Notes: a model not told the origin generated them from the letters alone. A stretch of DNA of 51,777 nt from Bacillus fungorum (GCF_002746455.1 NZ_NWUW01000027.1:1-51777), one strand, 5' to 3'; positions 15,277 to 23,043 are shown, counted from the stretch's first letter. Made by a program: numbers and translations.

Positions 15277-15921
15277 ATGATTAAGTTTTTAATAAAAGTA
15301 AGTATAGTTCCTTCCTGCATTGTGATGTTAACAGCATGTAGCAGTACCGCACAAACAAATGATTCGAGACCTGTACAAACCGTACAAAAAGGAATACAAC
15401 AGCATGCAGAAGGGAAAAGTATTGTCGATATTCCAGAAGCGTATAAGGATAAATTAAAAGGCTTAGAGACCGTAAAAGGGAAGGTATTACATATAAAAGA
15501 CGGCGATACGATAGACGTGAACGTAAAGGGGCAGAAACAGACGGTTAGGTTACTGTTATTGGATACCCCGGAATCCGTATCACAAAAGATTCCACCACAA
15601 AAGATGGGAAAGGAAGCCTCTTCCTTTTTAAAGAAACAGCTAGAAGGGAAAAGTGTAACCTTGGTTTATGATCGGGGACCAAAAGAAGACAAATACGGCA
15701 GGAAATTGGCATATGTATTTTGCGATGGAATACACATCAACGAATTAATGGTCAAGTCAGGTTATGGCATTGTAGCTTATATCTCAAAGCCAAACACTAC
15801 GCTGTTTCCACAAATGCTAGAAGCAGAGAAAGAAGCCAGGGCATCAAGAATTGGCGTGTGGAGCATAAAAGGTTTTGTAGATGAAAAGCAACGACATTAT
15901 AACCGTAATGATGCAGCCTAA
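15277..15921 (+). CDS. Thermonuclease (SNase-fold) lipoprotein
   Basis: Ca-dependent staphylococcal-nuclease-like enzyme that degrades DNA and RNA outside the cell. MIKFLIKVSIVPSCIVMLTA followed by C is a lipoprotein signal with lipobox LTAC. The SNase domain starts near residue 65 (VKGKVLHIKDGDTIDVNV), with catalytic-type R in VRLLLLDTPE, E in GKEASSFLKK context, and R in YDRGPKEDKYGRKLAYVF. About 214 residues, as usual for secreted homologues. A GTG 9 bases upstream is an alternative start. It lies 22 bases after the preceding gene and probably shares its promoter. Confidence 0.85.
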   Translation: MIKFLIKVSIVPSCIVMLTACSSTAQTNDSRPVQTVQKGIQQHAEGKSIVDIPEAYKDKLKGLETVKGKVLHIKDGDTIDVNVKGQKQTVRLLLLDTPESVSQKIPPQKMGKEASSFLKKQLEGKSVTLVYDRGPKEDKYGRKLAYVFCDGIHINELMVKSGYGIVAYISKPNTTLFPQMLEAEKEARASRIGVWSIKGFVDEKQRHYNRNDAA

Positions 15922-15943
15922 TAAAAAAATGGAGGTTTCATGA

Positions 15944-16144
15944 TTGAACGAGAACAAAAGAAATATGCTCTTATCCTTTATCATTTCAATTTTATTTATT
16001 TTCGTGAGCCTATTGCCATTTAGTAATAACGAATATGTGTATGTTATCTCCAAAATTGGTGCTGTAGCTGGAGTAATAAATATTGTCATGATGAGCGTAT
16101 TCTTATACTTTCAAAGAAAAAAAACGAGACATCTCTTGAATTAA
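15944..16144 (+). CDS. Small two-span membrane protein
   Basis: TTG start with ATGGAGG 9 bases upstream. The 66 residues contain two hydrophobic helices (about 8-27 LLSFIISILFIFVSLLPF; 36-57 VISKIGAVAGVINIVMMSVF) and a basic tail QRKKTRHLL. An overlapping ATG in another frame gives a non-membrane peptide and is less likely. It sits within the nuclease-bdbC operon; role unknown. Confidence 0.5.
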   Translation: MNENKRNMLLSFIISILFIFVSLLPFSNNEYVYVISKIGAVAGVINIVMMSVFLYFQRKKTRHLLN

Positions 16145-16220
16145 TACGGAAAGAGCGCTTGTTTTCCTTACTCGTATACAAAAGAAAAGGGTAAGGAAAA
16201 CCGAAAGGAGAATATTTTAG

Positions 16221-16508
16221 ATGAGTCAAATACCAGGGTTCTTGAAGTTTGTTTTAGCAAAGGAAAGAAGATATGTATATTTGGCTGTAGCAGAAAAGAA
16301 AAACAAAAAAGTACATACACACATGGTATATGGATTTGGTCCGCTTGAAAAAGCATTAGAAACCATGTACGAAATGCGTGATGATTTTGAAAATCTTTTT
16401 CCTCTAGAATTAAAAGAGAGGGGATACGACTGGGAAGATATTAATAATTGGATACTTTCTATTGAAACAGGGTACTCGAAACACGGAAATAAACTAGTCA
16501 TATATTAG
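16221..16508 (+). CDS. Hypothetical protein, 95 residues
   Basis: ATG preceded by GAAAGGAGAATATTTTAG. A basic N-terminal half (KFVLAKERRYVYLAVAEKKN) is followed by a helical acidic part (LEKALETMYEMRDDFENLFP) and ends GNKLVIY. No known domain or membrane segment. Conserved spacing inside the operon supports it as a real gene. Confidence 0.55.
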   Translation: MSQIPGFLKFVLAKERRYVYLAVAEKKNKKVHTHMVYGFGPLEKALETMYEMRDDFENLFPLELKERGYDWEDINNWILSIETGYSKHGNKLVIY

Positions 16509-16549
16509 CAAATGTTTTGCATTAAAAAAACAGGTGAGGCGAAAATAAG

Positions 16550-16978
16550 ATGTCGATCATTCAAAAGTATCACATTGCAATTGCTTGGACGATAGCTACT
16601 AGTGCAATGCTCATAAGTTTGATTTTTAGTGAATGGATGAAGTTGCCTCCATGTGATTTGTGCTGGTATCAAAGAATGGCCATGTATCCGTTAGTATTAA
16701 TATTGGGGATAGGAATGTATAGAAGAGATCCGAACGTCAGCACGTATGCATTCCCATTTGCGTGTATCGGCTCAATGTTATCTGTATATCAAATTACAAT
16801 TCAAACGTTTCCAGCTAGTGAACTGAAGATATGTACAGTAGGTGTTTCTTGTACAGAAGATCATTTGAATTTGTTTGGTTTCATCTCGATTCCTATGCTA
16901 TCTTTTGTTGGGTTTTTAGCCATCATAATACTTCTATATATTAAATCTGATAGGGAGACAAAAGAACAAACAACATAG
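16550..16978 (+). CDS. bdbC: Disulfide bond formation protein BdbC (DsbB family)
   Basis: Membrane quinone-dependent thiol oxidase that re-oxidises a BdbD/DsbA-type partner outside the membrane. Four hydrophobic segments (about 8-27, 40-58, 66-85, 110-133) and two external cysteine pairs fit DsbB: CDLC in PPCDLCWYQRMAMYP near residue 35, and the pair in KICTVGVSC near 91-99. Length 142 equals Bacillus BdbC. No bdbD is beside it, so it would use a partner encoded elsewhere. It is probably co-transcribed with the secreted nuclease. Confidence 0.9.
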   Translation: MSIIQKYHIAIAWTIATSAMLISLIFSEWMKLPPCDLCWYQRMAMYPLVLILGIGMYRRDPNVSTYAFPFACIGSMLSVYQITIQTFPASELKICTVGVSCTEDHLNLFGFISIPMLSFVGFLAIIILLYIKSDRETKEQTT

Positions 16979-17065
16979 TGGTTATGAAAAATGTATTCAA
17001 GCAAACAAAACATATTTAAAAATAGATAATTAAAATAAAATATAATTATAAAAGGAGAAATTAAA

Positions 17066-17359
17066 ATGACAACAATGCAAGTAAGTAATGAAATGTACAA
17101 AATCCCAGAGGCGGATGTAGAATTATTAAAGATTATGGCCCATCCAGTTAGGTTACAAATTGTGAAGGAGCTAGAACATCGTAAAGTTTGTAATGTAACA
17201 GAGTTAACAGATCTATTAAAAGTACCGCAATCAACCGTATCTCAGCATTTATCCAAGATGCGTGGCAAGATTCTACGCTCGGAAAGAAAAGGGTTAGAGA
17301 TGTACTATCATATTGCAAATTCCAAAGCATGCCAGATTGTTAGTGTACTAGGTTTATAA
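17066..17359 (+). CDS. ArsR-family repressor, PagR-like
   Basis: A 97-residue winged-helix regulator with AAAGGAG before ATG. The core LLKIMAHPVRLQIVKELEHR leads to the recognition helix VPQSTVSQHLSKMRGKILRS and the wing RKGLEMYYHI. The order and spacing match PagR of Bacillus anthracis pXO1, which represses its own operon and others. The metal-site cysteines of ArsR/SmtB are absent, so it is not a metal sensor of the usual kind; a single Cys precedes the recognition region. It probably regulates nearby plasmid genes. A -10 TATAAT-like site lies in the AT-rich gap upstream. Confidence 0.85.
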   Translation: MTTMQVSNEMYKIPEADVELLKIMAHPVRLQIVKELEHRKVCNVTELTDLLKVPQSTVSQHLSKMRGKILRSERKGLEMYYHIANSKACQIVSVLGL

Positions 17360-17400
17360 TTAGCTCAAACTAAATAGCAGATTATAAGATTAAAGATAAA

Positions 17401-17432
17401 ATAAGGGCAGCCTGATATGGCAGCCCTTATTT
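17401..17432 (+). terminator. Terminator of the nuclease-bdbC-pagR-like group
   Basis: AAGGGCTGCC-type stem: AAGGGCAGCC and GGCAGCCCTT around TGATAT, with TATTTAATTT following. It is 40 bases after the ArsR gene. The rest of 17433-17586 shows no gene. Confidence 0.7.
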
Positions 17433-17586
17433 AATTTGTGATTTTGCATATATTTTTGCACATTTAGTATAGCAAACATTATTCTTTCCTATCAAACTTC
17501 AATCTAATTTTTTTTCTCAATATGTTTCGTTTACTTTTATATTATAATAAAATTAATTCTTTTTATTTACGTATATTTCCTGGGGT

Positions 17587-17614
17587 GAATCCTTATTATA
17601 AGGATTCCTTTTTT
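17587..17614 (+). terminator. Isolated intrinsic terminator
   Basis: GAATCCTTA and TAAGGATTC form a stem followed by a six-T run, with no coding sequence just upstream on the plus strand. It could mark the end of an unannotated short RNA or back up the earlier terminator. Confidence 0.5.
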
Positions 17615-17665
17615 GTTTTATAATCAATTAACAATATTTAAATGAAATTTTCAGCTGATATATAT

Positions 17666-17851
17666 TTATAAAGCTACTGTTGAAATAGCATGTTTATAAA
17701 TGAATTGTTGCTTTCCGTGACTGGAAACTAGCACTGAAAATTTATCAACAGCGATAATAATTCCAGGTACTCTAACGCCGTTTATTAAGAATATCGTTAC
17801 TAATCTTTTTTCCTCTATTAATTTGTTGTAAAAATCTTCTTGTGTATGCAT
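17666..17851 (-). CDS. hfq: Hfq RNA chaperone (plasmid copy)
   Basis: A 61-residue Sm-fold protein. Sm1 is VTIFLINGVRVPGIIIAVDK with the N-G-x2-hydrophobic-x-G core and Asp/Phe (DKFSVLVSS); Sm2 is QQFIYKHAISTV, where YKHAIS is the defining Hfq motif. It lacks the acidic C-terminal tail of longer Hfq proteins. AGAGGAAG precedes ATG. Hfq promotes sRNA-mRNA pairing; B. cereus-group plasmids are known to carry extra, divergent copies. It lies alone, next to the rap-phr genes. Confidence 0.92.
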   Translation of the reverse strand: MHTQEDFYNKLIEEKRLVTIFLINGVRVPGIIIAVDKFSVLVSSHGKQQFIYKHAISTVAL

Positions 17852-18000
17852 GAATAGTTTCTTCCTCTCTTTAAATGTTTTAATCTTTTTAAATCCTTCT
17901 TATGGATGCAAAAGAAATAGTTTAATTATATCACTGTTATTGTATATAAAGATTTTAAAATAATATTTTTATGATTTTTATAAGGAGCAACTTCATATAA

Positions 18001-18039
18001 AAACAAAAGCCCTCACCATAAAGTGAAGACTTTTGTTTG
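18001..18039 (-). terminator. Terminator after the phr-like gene
   Basis: Read on the minus strand, AAACAAAAGTC and the complementary CTTTTGTTT ends enclose CAC/GTG pairs. It lies 5 bases past the stop of the gene at 18044. Confidence 0.6.
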
Positions 18040-18043
18040 TTTA

Positions 18044-18175
18044 TTATCCACCATGATTTCCGTGTGCATATTGAACAATATCAATAGCTTTTTGTGTTTT
18101 TGTAGGGGATTGGGCACCAAACATTAAAGTAAAAATAGTAATTACACCAACTAAACCGAGAATTGTCTTTTTCAT
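18044..18175 (-). CDS. Second Phr-like signal peptide precursor
   Basis: A 43-residue precursor: MKKTILGLVGVITIFTLMFG signal sequence, then QSPTKTQKAIDIV and a C-terminal QYAHGNHGG. Phr pro-peptides are exported and cut to 5-7 residue pheromones that are re-imported by Opp and inhibit Rap. The YAHG core recalls YAHGKDI reported for a B. thuringiensis plasmid Phr (recollection, not checked). AAGGAGG precedes ATG. It follows rap and the longer phr-like gene in the same direction, with its own strong ribosome site. Confidence 0.75.
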   Translation of the reverse strand: MKKTILGLVGVITIFTLMFGAQSPTKTQKAIDIVQYAHGNHGG

Positions 18176-18237
18176 TTTAATGCCTCCTTCTCAAAACCTT
18201 CAATCTAGGGGTACTTTCTCATCCGTTCTTTTTAATT

Positions 18238-18501
18238 TTATATATGTTCTCCATGATCCATGTAAATATCACCGTATTCGTATGCTGGTGCAGGTGGTCG
18301 TCCGTGGTCAAAAGCAACCAATCCAGTGTTTCCATCAGCAGTATTGTCAGATACATTTACGTTTTCATAACTAGAAATATAATCTGGTCTTTGTGGTGCA
18401 GGTGGTCTGCCATGATCTGCTTGCGATGTATAAGATTCTGTAAAGCTTCCAATAATCAAAACAGCTGCAAAACTAACAAATCCCATTAATACTTTTTTCA
18501 T
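18238..18501 (-). CDS. Phr-like precursor with repeated DHGRPPAP units
   Basis: The 87-residue protein has a signal peptide (MKKVLMGFVSFAAVLIIGSF), then two near-identical units ADHGRPPAPQ and FDHGRPPAPA separated by about 33 residues, and ends MDHGEHI. Its ATG overlaps the rap TGA (ATGA), the usual coupled arrangement of rap-phr. The three DHG-containing units suggest a multi-peptide precursor; the terminal MDHGEHI is closest in form to a Phr pheromone. Which unit is the active signal is unknown. Confidence 0.75.
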   Translation of the reverse strand: MKKVLMGFVSFAAVLIIGSFTESYTSQADHGRPPAPQRPDYISSYENVNVSDNTADGNTGLVAFDHGRPPAPAYEYGDIYMDHGEHI

Positions 18502-19601
18502 TTTAATGCACTTCCTTTCTGAAGTAATTGCTTGGCATCATGAGATATATTAAAGTATTTGCTAGCTTTCTCATGATTACCTTCTTGATAAAATTTTTTC
18601 GCTAAAACTCCAGAATATTCTTCGACAAAGCCATATGATTTTTGGGATTCAAAATAACTAAGCCCATCTGTAACAGCTGCTTCTAAACTTTGTTTGCAAC
18701 TTTCATCGTACTGTGCTTGAAGTATTCGGAAGTGATGTGTATATTCAACATCTGCTAATTCAAAACCTTGAAGTAAGAATTCATACGCTTTCTCGATTTC
18801 ATTTACTTTAAAATATTCTCGTGCTAATAAGAATACAGTTTTATGATAAGGTCTCTCAGATGAATAAACCTCCATTAAATGCCGAATCGCAGTTGCAGAT
18901 ATGCCTTGTTTCGCATAAAGAAAACCTAAGTTGTATTGAATTAAGGTAACTAATCGAGCACAGTTATGCTTTTTAGCCATATCTAAGCACTTAACAAAAA
19001 GTTCTTCTCCTTGTTCGAACTGACTTAAAGTAACACTTGCCAATCCTAGGATAGTATCGCATTCAATTTGATGTATTATATAATCTTCATGTTTTTTGTA
19101 TATGTCTTTTGCTTTCATTACATGCTTAATTGTCAATAAAGGTTGTTGCAGATGGTAATATAGTTCACCAAGTTTATAATTAAATTCAGCTCTTTCAATA
19201 TCGCTAGGAATATACTCTAAAAGTCGTGCTGCTTCTTCAAACTGTTCCATTGCTTCCATATAGTTAGCAATCATAGTGTTATGTACAGCTTTATAGAAAT
19301 GATAGTAGTATTTTAAATAATCATCGATAGCCTTTGTTGTAAGTTTTTCAACAGCATCAAAATCACCATGAGATATATATGATTTATTTATTAACACTTT
19401 ATAACTATAATCCAATAAAGAATAGTACAATAAAAGATTTTGGTCTTGTGAGTCGCGATTCTGTTCTACCATTAATACACTAATTTTTTCGTCGATTTCT
19501 TCTTTCATCTTCGTTGCTTTCGTAATTTGCTTTGATAGTATGACTTTGTACCAGTCATTTAATAATTTCGTAACTTCTTCGTTATTCAGAATTACTTGCA
19601 T
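18498..19601 (-). CDS. rap: Rap family TPR regulator (RRNPP)
   Basis: A 367-residue Rap protein: N-terminal three-helix region (MQVILNNEEVTKLLNDWYKV, residues 1-70), which in the family binds Spo0F or ComA, then seven or so TPR repeats with clear examples AEFNYKLGELYYHLQQPLLT and LIQYNLGFLYAKQGISATAI. Rap proteins delay sporulation or competence until the cognate Phr peptide releases them. AAGGGGGATTTAT precedes ATG; TTGAAC and TATAAA about 40-60 bases upstream form a candidate promoter. Two Phr-like genes follow. Target (phosphatase or ComA-type) cannot be told from sequence here. Confidence 0.9.
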   Translation of the reverse strand: MQVILNNEEVTKLLNDWYKVILSKQITKATKMKEEIDEKISVLMVEQNRDSQDQNLLLYYSLLDYSYKVLINKSYISHGDFDAVEKLTTKAIDDYLKYYYHFYKAVHNTMIANYMEAMEQFEEAARLLEYIPSDIERAEFNYKLGELYYHLQQPLLTIKHVMKAKDIYKKHEDYIIHQIECDTILGLASVTLSQFEQGEELFVKCLDMAKKHNCARLVTLIQYNLGFLYAKQGISATAIRHLMEVYSSERPYHKTVFLLAREYFKVNEIEKAYEFLLQGFELADVEYTHHFRILQAQYDESCKQSLEAAVTDGLSYFESQKSYGFVEEYSGVLAKKFYQEGNHEKASKYFNISHDAKQLLQKGSALK

Positions 19602-19982
19602 ATAAATCCCCCTTATCTTTTTTATCTTTATACTAAATGATAGCAGAGTTCAATTGTAATAAGTTGTAAAAGGAAAATTTATAAATATTATTCATAATAA
19701 TGAAAAAACTTTATATCAATTGACAGAAAACACCTATGAAGAAGAAACGGAACTTTGGTAAAACCCCCTATAAAAATACGTCCGTAATCCCAGTAACCAT
19801 CTAGTTTAACAGCTATTTGTCGAATTGTTTTTTTATCAATTTAGTCAGAAAAGTGTTTATTTTTAGTGTTTTATGGCGTAACATCTGAACCATGCTAACA
19901 AATACCGGTATAAAAGCATAAAAATAGGTTTTTTGTAAGAATAAGGGCTTTGAAAATATTATATAATAAGGGGAAATGTACT
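19602..19982. other. Intergenic region between divergent rap and the 19983 gene
   Basis: About 380 bases hold the rap promoter on one side and the ribosome site AAGGGGAAATG of the secreted-protein gene on the other. No further ORF, repeat or hairpin of note was seen. Confidence 0.5.
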
Positions 19983-20525
19983 ATGAAATTCAAGAAAGCT
20001 ATTGTTGGTACTTTAAGTGTTTCTTTATTATCTGCAAGCCTGTTGTCAACAACTAGTGCGTTCGCGGCCGAAGAAAAAGCTGCAGATGTAAAAACGCATG
20101 CTACTACTTCACTACCAGTGGTTAATGTACATGCTGAAAATAACACTATTAATCAACAAGAAATTGATAAAGCTGTCGCTTCGATACTCAATGAGGTAGG
20201 ACAAACAGCACCGCAAGTCCAAGTGAATGAAGATTCTATGCAAGAACTCGGGGTAGTCAGTATTGGCACGAAACTGATTAAAAAATTTGGGGGTGGTTAT
20301 GTAAAATCAACCCTACCTAAGAAAATCTATGGGAAATTCCCAGCTGAATTAACAGCAAAAGTATCTGAGGCACAGTGGGTAGGTATTTGGAATACGTATA
20401 TTTTAATGGGACCTTTAGATGAAGTTCATGACGTAGTAACGGATGCTTTAGACCCGTATGTTTGGCATTGGGTAGCAAGTACGTGTGGCTACATTGCACA
20501 AGGAGTAGTGTACGCTTTAATTTAA
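19983..20525 (+). CDS. Secreted protein, possible bacteriocin-like precursor
   Basis: 180 residues from ATG with AGGGGAAATGTACT upstream. A Sec signal peptide is evident (MKFKKAIVGTLSVSLLSASL, cut after AFA before AEEKA). The mature part has an Asn/Gln-rich acidic stretch and then a basic, Gly-rich segment (SIGTKLIKKFGGGYVKSTLP) and a Trp-rich end (WHWVASTCGYIAQGVVYALI). The next gene is a small membrane protein 24 bases downstream, as in bacteriocin-immunity pairs. No family recognised; the bacteriocin idea rests on architecture only. Confidence 0.5.
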   Translation: MKFKKAIVGTLSVSLLSASLLSTTSAFAAEEKAADVKTHATTSLPVVNVHAENNTINQQEIDKAVASILNEVGQTAPQVQVNEDSMQELGVVSIGTKLIKKFGGGYVKSTLPKKIYGKFPAELTAKVSEAQWVGIWNTYILMGPLDEVHDVVTDALDPYVWHWVASTCGYIAQGVVYALI

Positions 20526-20549
20526 GTTTTAATTCAGAAAGGATAAACT

Positions 20550-20735
20550 ATGAAAAATAAATTTATAGACATTAAGTTTATCTTAATAATATTCTCTGTA
20601 TATGCTGTAGTTCAATTAACTAGTGGATTAAAATTAAATAATTGGTTTATGACGGAGTTACTTCGATTATTGCTATGTATTAGTGTGGGAGTAATAGTAT
20701 CTATAATTTTAAATACTCTTTTTAAAAAGAAATAG
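20550..20735 (+). CDS. Small two-span membrane protein, possible immunity
   Basis: ATG with AGAAAGGATAAACT upstream. 61 residues, two helices (about 9-26 FILIIFSVYAVVQLTSGL; 38-57 LLRLLLCISVGVIVSIIL) and a C-terminal FKKK. Position directly behind a secreted protein and before a terminator suggests a two-gene unit in which this one protects the producer. Inferred only. Confidence 0.5.
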   Translation: MKNKFIDIKFILIIFSVYAVVQLTSGLKLNNWFMTELLRLLLCISVGVIVSIILNTLFKKK

Positions 20736-20745
20736 TGTAAAAACA

Positions 20746-20785
20746 AAAAGCCTTTCACTCGTTATGCTGTGAAGGGCTTTTTGTC
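20746..20785 (+). terminator. Terminator
   Basis: AAAAAGCCTTTCAC and GTGAAGGGCTTTTT pair with one mismatch around TCGTTATGCT. It ends the two-gene secreted-protein unit. From here to 20975 I see only a CCCCAAAATGGGG palindrome. Confidence 0.75.
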
Positions 20786-20975
20786 GTAAAAAAATGACAG
20801 TTGAAATAGGGTGTTTTTGCCCAAATCCCCAAAATGGGGTATAACGTCTAAATAGCAGAAGCTTATTCCCCTTTTTGTGGGATGGGCAAAGATACATATG
20901 ATATTTTCATCGGAATTCAGAAAAAACAGTTTAATCATATCGTTTTTCTTTATATTAATACTTTAATCTGTACCA

Positions 20976-21025
20976 ATTCACGCAAACGTGATAAGATTAA
21001 TTTAATTAATTCACGTTTGCGTGAA
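20976..21025 (+). promoter_or_regulatory. Twin palindromic operators
   Basis: Two 15-17-bp palindromes, ATTCACGCAAACGTGAT (20976-20992) and ATTCACGTTTGCGTGAA (21009-21025), are inverted relative to one another with centres about 33 bp apart (three helical turns). They precede the HTH gene at 21042, the second touching its GAAAGGAG ribosome site. This is a typical arrangement for an autorepressor, perhaps the HTH protein itself. Binding is inferred. Confidence 0.6.
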
Positions 21026-21041
21026 AGGAGAGTGCTTAGAA

Positions 21042-21491
21042 ATGAAAGCAGAACGAATTTTTGAGTGTACTAGTGAAGATGGTATATGGAATAAGGCAAT
21101 ATTCAAGACGAAAGAAGGTATCTATTATTATGTGTCAGAGAATAGTACGATTGAGATAACTGGCCATGAGTATATAGATTTAGACATATTAGAAGAAGTC
21201 CATCAGGGAGAGGATCATAATTTGTTTGCGGTAAAAGGAGACGAAAGAGACATGCTGCAGCAGTTAGAGTTGGATGGATTTAATTTTGAAGATGTTGATT
21301 GGGGAGACCTTAACCTATTGGATAACGAAATTATGAGTAGTACGGATGCAATAGAAGAGTGGGGAATTGAATCATCGACATTACGTAAACGAATAAATGA
21401 TTTCCCAAGAGGCTCAATCCGTAAAATTGGCACGACATATGCTGTGACTCGATTTGGAATGCGCAGTGTTTTCGGTTCGAATAAGAAATAA
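21042..21491 (+). CDS. HTH-domain protein, probable regulator
   Basis: 149 residues from ATG with AAAGGAGAGTG upstream. The N-terminal 85 residues are acidic and unassigned. The C-terminal 55 contain a helix-turn-helix: SSTDAIEEWGIESSTLRKRI then FPRGSIRKIGTTYAVTRFGM, the pattern of Bacillus/phage HTH proteins in which a wing-like hairpin follows the recognition helix. The twin palindromes upstream are its likely operator. It heads a run of four genes in one direction. Confidence 0.7.
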   Translation: MKAERIFECTSEDGIWNKAIFKTKEGIYYYVSENSTIEITGHEYIDLDILEEVHQGEDHNLFAVKGDERDMLQQLELDGFNFEDVDWGDLNLLDNEIMSSTDAIEEWGIESSTLRKRINDFPRGSIRKIGTTYAVTRFGMRSVFGSNKK

Positions 21492-21520
21492 GTAAAAATA
21501 TAATAGGGAGGTAGCGTTCA

Positions 21521-21838
21521 ATGAAGAATCACACAAGGAATTCTAAAGGGCAATTATTGCAAACTAATAAGAAATGGTCTCACCTAAAGCAAAAGCAGCG
21601 TGAAACCATTTCAACTTGGCTGAGAGAGGCTTATATCGAGAAGATTAAGGTTCATAATCGTAGATTGAAACCAAGAGAACATGAGGATGTTTTAGAAAGC
21701 GTTATGAGTAACATCTATGATCGTGAAATTTGGATTCCGGATTACGAAGTCGAAAAGTATTACAAAGGAAAAATAAATAAATGGTATAACAAACATATTT
21801 CCTTGGAAGAAAAAAATGATAAGGAGGAAAAAATATGA
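21521..21838 (+). CDS. Basic hypothetical protein
   Basis: 105 residues with AGGGAGGTAGCG before ATG. Rich in Lys, Arg and Trp (LQTNKKWSHLKQKQRETIST, RREHED-type region and KYYKGKINKWYNKHISLEEK). It recurs as an unnamed conserved Bacillus plasmid/phage protein in my memory, without function. Its stop overlaps the next start (ATGA), implying coupled translation. Confidence 0.6.
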   Translation: MKNHTRNSKGQLLQTNKKWSHLKQKQRETISTWLREAYIEKIKVHNRRLKPREHEDVLESVMSNIYDREIWIPDYEVEKYYKGKINKWYNKHISLEEKNDKEEKI

Positions 21839-22212
21839 AATATAGTATCGGAGATATTAGTACTTCATATATAATCCGTCTAATTTTAGATGATTTAAAC
21901 ACATTTATTACAACAGGAAAAAGGCAATTTAATTTCTGCTCAGAATCCGGAATATCCTCAGTAGAGGAACTAATTTCGGATTGGTTGGAATGGTTTAATG
22001 ATTACCCGGAAGGTATGTCACCAGATGAATTAAAAGAAATTGAACAAGAAATAGGAGAATTGCTGGGTAGTATGTCAATATGGTCTCATGATACAGAAGA
22101 AAGAGAAGAATTTATAGAGCAATTTAGCGATTATTTCGGGGAATATATAGGTTTCTTTAAATTAGTTAGTGATGTATATCTTGAAGAATTGAAAGATGAG
22201 TTGTCATATTAA
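21835..22212 (+). CDS. Acidic hypothetical protein
   Basis: 125 residues, strongly acidic and helical (SSVEELISDWLEWFNDYPEG, ELKEIEQEIGELLGSMSIWS). AAGGAGG lies just upstream inside the previous gene, with an ATGA overlap. A basic protein coupled to an acidic one suggests that they may bind each other. No known family. Confidence 0.55.
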   Translation: MKYSIGDISTSYIIRLILDDLNTFITTGKRQFNFCSESGISSVEELISDWLEWFNDYPEGMSPDELKEIEQEIGELLGSMSIWSHDTEEREEFIEQFSDYFGEYIGFFKLVSDVYLEELKDELSY

Positions 22213-22295
22213 TATCTTATATTCATGATATTTTTATAGAAAGAAGTATTAATGTATATTCTTTAGGTGATGAAAAAGTGAAAGGAAAAAAGAAA

Positions 22296-22793
22296 ATGAA
22301 ATTAGAGATTGAAAAGTTTATTAGTGAAATAGAATTTCCGGAAGCTGCTATGAGACTTATTGAAGAGGGGATATTATGTTATAAATCAGGAGCTTATAGG
22401 TCAGCGTATATCATGTCATATTTATTTTTCTTAAGTGTAGTGAAGCACAGAGCATTAGAAAGTTCATATGCTCCCATTGGGTATGGTAGAGAACGGAAGA
22501 AGAAAACAGACGAAATTTCAAACGATGAATTCTGGGAAAGAAAAGTATTCGACTTATTTACTACAGAAATATCACATAGTTGTTATTTTGAAGTTAGCAA
22601 ATCAGTAATTGCGCAAATGGAATATTGGAGGACTTTGAGAAACGATTGTGTACATTCTAAAGGTAATAAGTTTGTAGCAGCGCATGTTGAATCATTTTGG
22701 TTATTCATACAATCAACGCTCCCTGAGTTAGTAATTAACCGTAGGAATATCATGATCATGTCTAGAGAGCTTGATGAGTTTTTCGAAAATTGA
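22296..22793 (+). CDS. HEPN-like protein, possible RNase
   Basis: 165 residues from ATG 22296 (AAAGG 9 bases upstream; a GTG at 22278 is the alternative). All-helical, with WRTLRNDCVHSKG at 111-123: R115-N116-x3-H120 is the HEPN R-x4-6-H catalytic signature, here in its RN-x3-H form. HEPN proteins are RNases in toxin-antitoxin, abortive infection and CRISPR systems. It ends the four-gene run from 21042, whose acidic member could be a partner. Motif is seen; activity is inferred. Confidence 0.6.
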   Translation: MKLEIEKFISEIEFPEAAMRLIEEGILCYKSGAYRSAYIMSYLFFLSVVKHRALESSYAPIGYGRERKKKTDEISNDEFWERKVFDLFTTEISHSCYFEVSKSVIAQMEYWRTLRNDCVHSKGNKFVAAHVESFWLFIQSTLPELVINRRNIMIMSRELDEFFEN

Positions 22794-22999
22794 TGATTTT
22801 ATAATTCTAATAAGGTTTAAGAAATGCTAATCAAGATCAGGAGTAATGTGACTTCTTTAATAACTTATAAAGTGAACTAATCACCACTTAGCAGACACTT
22901 GAATTATCCCAAAACTATTTTAAATGAGATAAAAAGTGAAGAGATTTAATCAGATACTTTAATGAAGAGGAGGAAGCTATAACAATGTAGCTTCCCCAA

Positions 23000-23034
23000 A
23001 ATAATTGCACAAAATGCTGATTTTGTGCAATTAT
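23000..23034 (-). terminator. Terminator downstream of the broken recombinase
   Basis: AATAATTGCACAAAAT and ATTTTGTGCAATTATT pair perfectly around GCTG. It lies just past the recombinase stop on the minus strand. The intact homologue at 32336 has an equivalent hairpin in the same place, so gene and terminator were copied together. Confidence 0.7.
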
Positions 23035-23043
23035 TAGTATTTT

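Noticed and set aside
17521..17665. Possible riboswitch upstream of hfq
   Set aside because: Only a simple terminator hairpin is visible, on the far side of hfq; no riboswitch core was found.
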